Positions 63,595-64,000 of a DNA stretch of 64,000 nucleotides are shown here, piece after piece (within the stretch, counting starts at the first letter, position 1; each line of letters opens with the position of its first letter). Source of the stretch: an uncultured Ignavibacteria bacterium (GTDB lineage: Bacteria > Bacteroidota > Ignavibacteria > Tepidaquicellales > OLB5); the NCBI GenBank assembly GCA_937873695.1, contig CALMYL010000008.1, positions 468,482 through 532,481 on the forward strand, written 5' to 3'. The position numbers were made by a program, and so were the translations under genes. Under the pieces are notes generated by a model. The model was not told where the DNA came from. It was given only the letters and a program-made list of their open reading frames with translations, and did no database searches.

Positions 63595-64000
63595 ATGAAA
63601 CAATTCAAACTTTTTGCAGTTTTGGCTGCATTATTGTTTGCGGGAGTATTATCTGCACAGGATAATATAGGCTCAAGTGTCAGCACTAATCAGCCAACCG
63701 CAATAGAGCAACAGCGTGGTCAGTTCAATGAAGGCGACAGGTTTTACCCGGCGAACCTTGATGACCAGCTCAAAGCGGCCCAGGAACAGGGCAATACTGT
63801 TGAAGCAAACAGGATTATGCAGGAAATGGATAGAATGATCCCTTCTCAGAACAAATTTGATGCGTTCCGCGATATGCCGAATATAGAGGCTCCAACTGAA
63901 TCTAAAACAGCGCCTGCGCCTTTTAATCAGGATTGGTATAACTCCGATGTAACTGTTTACTCGGGTTCAGTTAAGTTTGGTGACCCGTATTTCAGACAGG
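63595..64000 (+). CDS. Secreted protein, N-terminal part only
   Basis: The frame starts at ATG 63595 with a good ribosome site (AAGGAG) and continues past the right edge. It opens MKQFKLFAVLAALLFAGVLS with AQ following, a clear signal peptide. The next ~110 visible residues are polar, with a helical stretch (DDQLKAAQEQGNTVEANRIM) and then WYNSDVTVYSGSVKFGDPY, which could be the start of a beta-propeller. The protein is probably large and exported. Family is unknown. Confidence 0.75.
   Translation, partial: MKQFKLFAVLAALLFAGVLSAQDNIGSSVSTNQPTAIEQQRGQFNEGDRFYPANLDDQLKAAQEQGNTVEANRIMQEMDRMIPSQNKFDAFRDMPNIEAPTESKTAPAPFNQDWYNSDVTVYSGSVKFGDPYFRQ

Overview
The window looks like chromosomal DNA from a Gram-negative member of the Bacteroidota/Ignavibacteriota (FCB) lineage. 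The evidence is an LpxC-FabZ fusion, an envelope block uppS-bamA-ompH-ompH-lpxD, PorV/PorQ-like and DUF4835 (PorD-like) proteins related to type IX secretion, many secreted proteins and lipoproteins, and frequent TTG starts. The exact genus cannot be told from the sequence. There is no rRNA, no complete tRNA, no CRISPR array and no transposase.

Layout. 1-3320: a minus-strand operon of a TPR protein, an M48 protease and a secreted protein, then a purine nucleoside phosphorylase and a DinB protein. 3401-9877: gyrA, a two-gene AT-rich insertion (a poly(A) polymerase/CCA-type nucleotidyltransferase plus a NACHT NTPase), then threonine aldolase. 10159-16053: a thioesterase, a GlxA-type regulator and a divergent run of ten small-molecule/stress-type genes (GyrI-like, YjbR, three VOC proteins, RibD-like, DinB, SRPBCC, DUF1801). 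16084-26813: outer-membrane and secreted proteins, TatD, a nuclease, S18, a subtilisin and two unknowns. 27143-30284: an AT-rich island of unusual genes led by an amidase. 31031-40082: HtrA-TPR protease, nadE, lipoprotein, pyruvate kinase, TonB. 40229-48330: a beta-helix/ion-channel protein and the envelope block. 48331-53855: an accessory region with many palindromic repeats, a broken restriction-modification gene, a HEPN-like protein, an Mrr nuclease and a four-helix membrane protein. 53856-64000: lpxC/fabZ, a pseudokinase and its intact paralogue, an M23 peptidase, an MFS transporter, a GT-C glycosyltransferase, a sugar-nucleotide transferase and a secreted protein cut by the right edge.

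Two places look like anti-phage or conflict loci. The first is the one-base-overlapping pair at 5878-8843, which sits between two housekeeping genes and is much more AT-rich than either; I do not know a described system with this pairing, and it is the best candidate here for a new one. The second is the restriction-type cluster at 50171-52945.

Intergenic DNA is dense with short perfect palindromes. They are often paired across a linker containing TTTATAG and occur in several sequence families. One array (48458-48788) holds three copies of a composite element, two direct and one inverted. All functional statements rest on reading motifs by eye; no database search was run.
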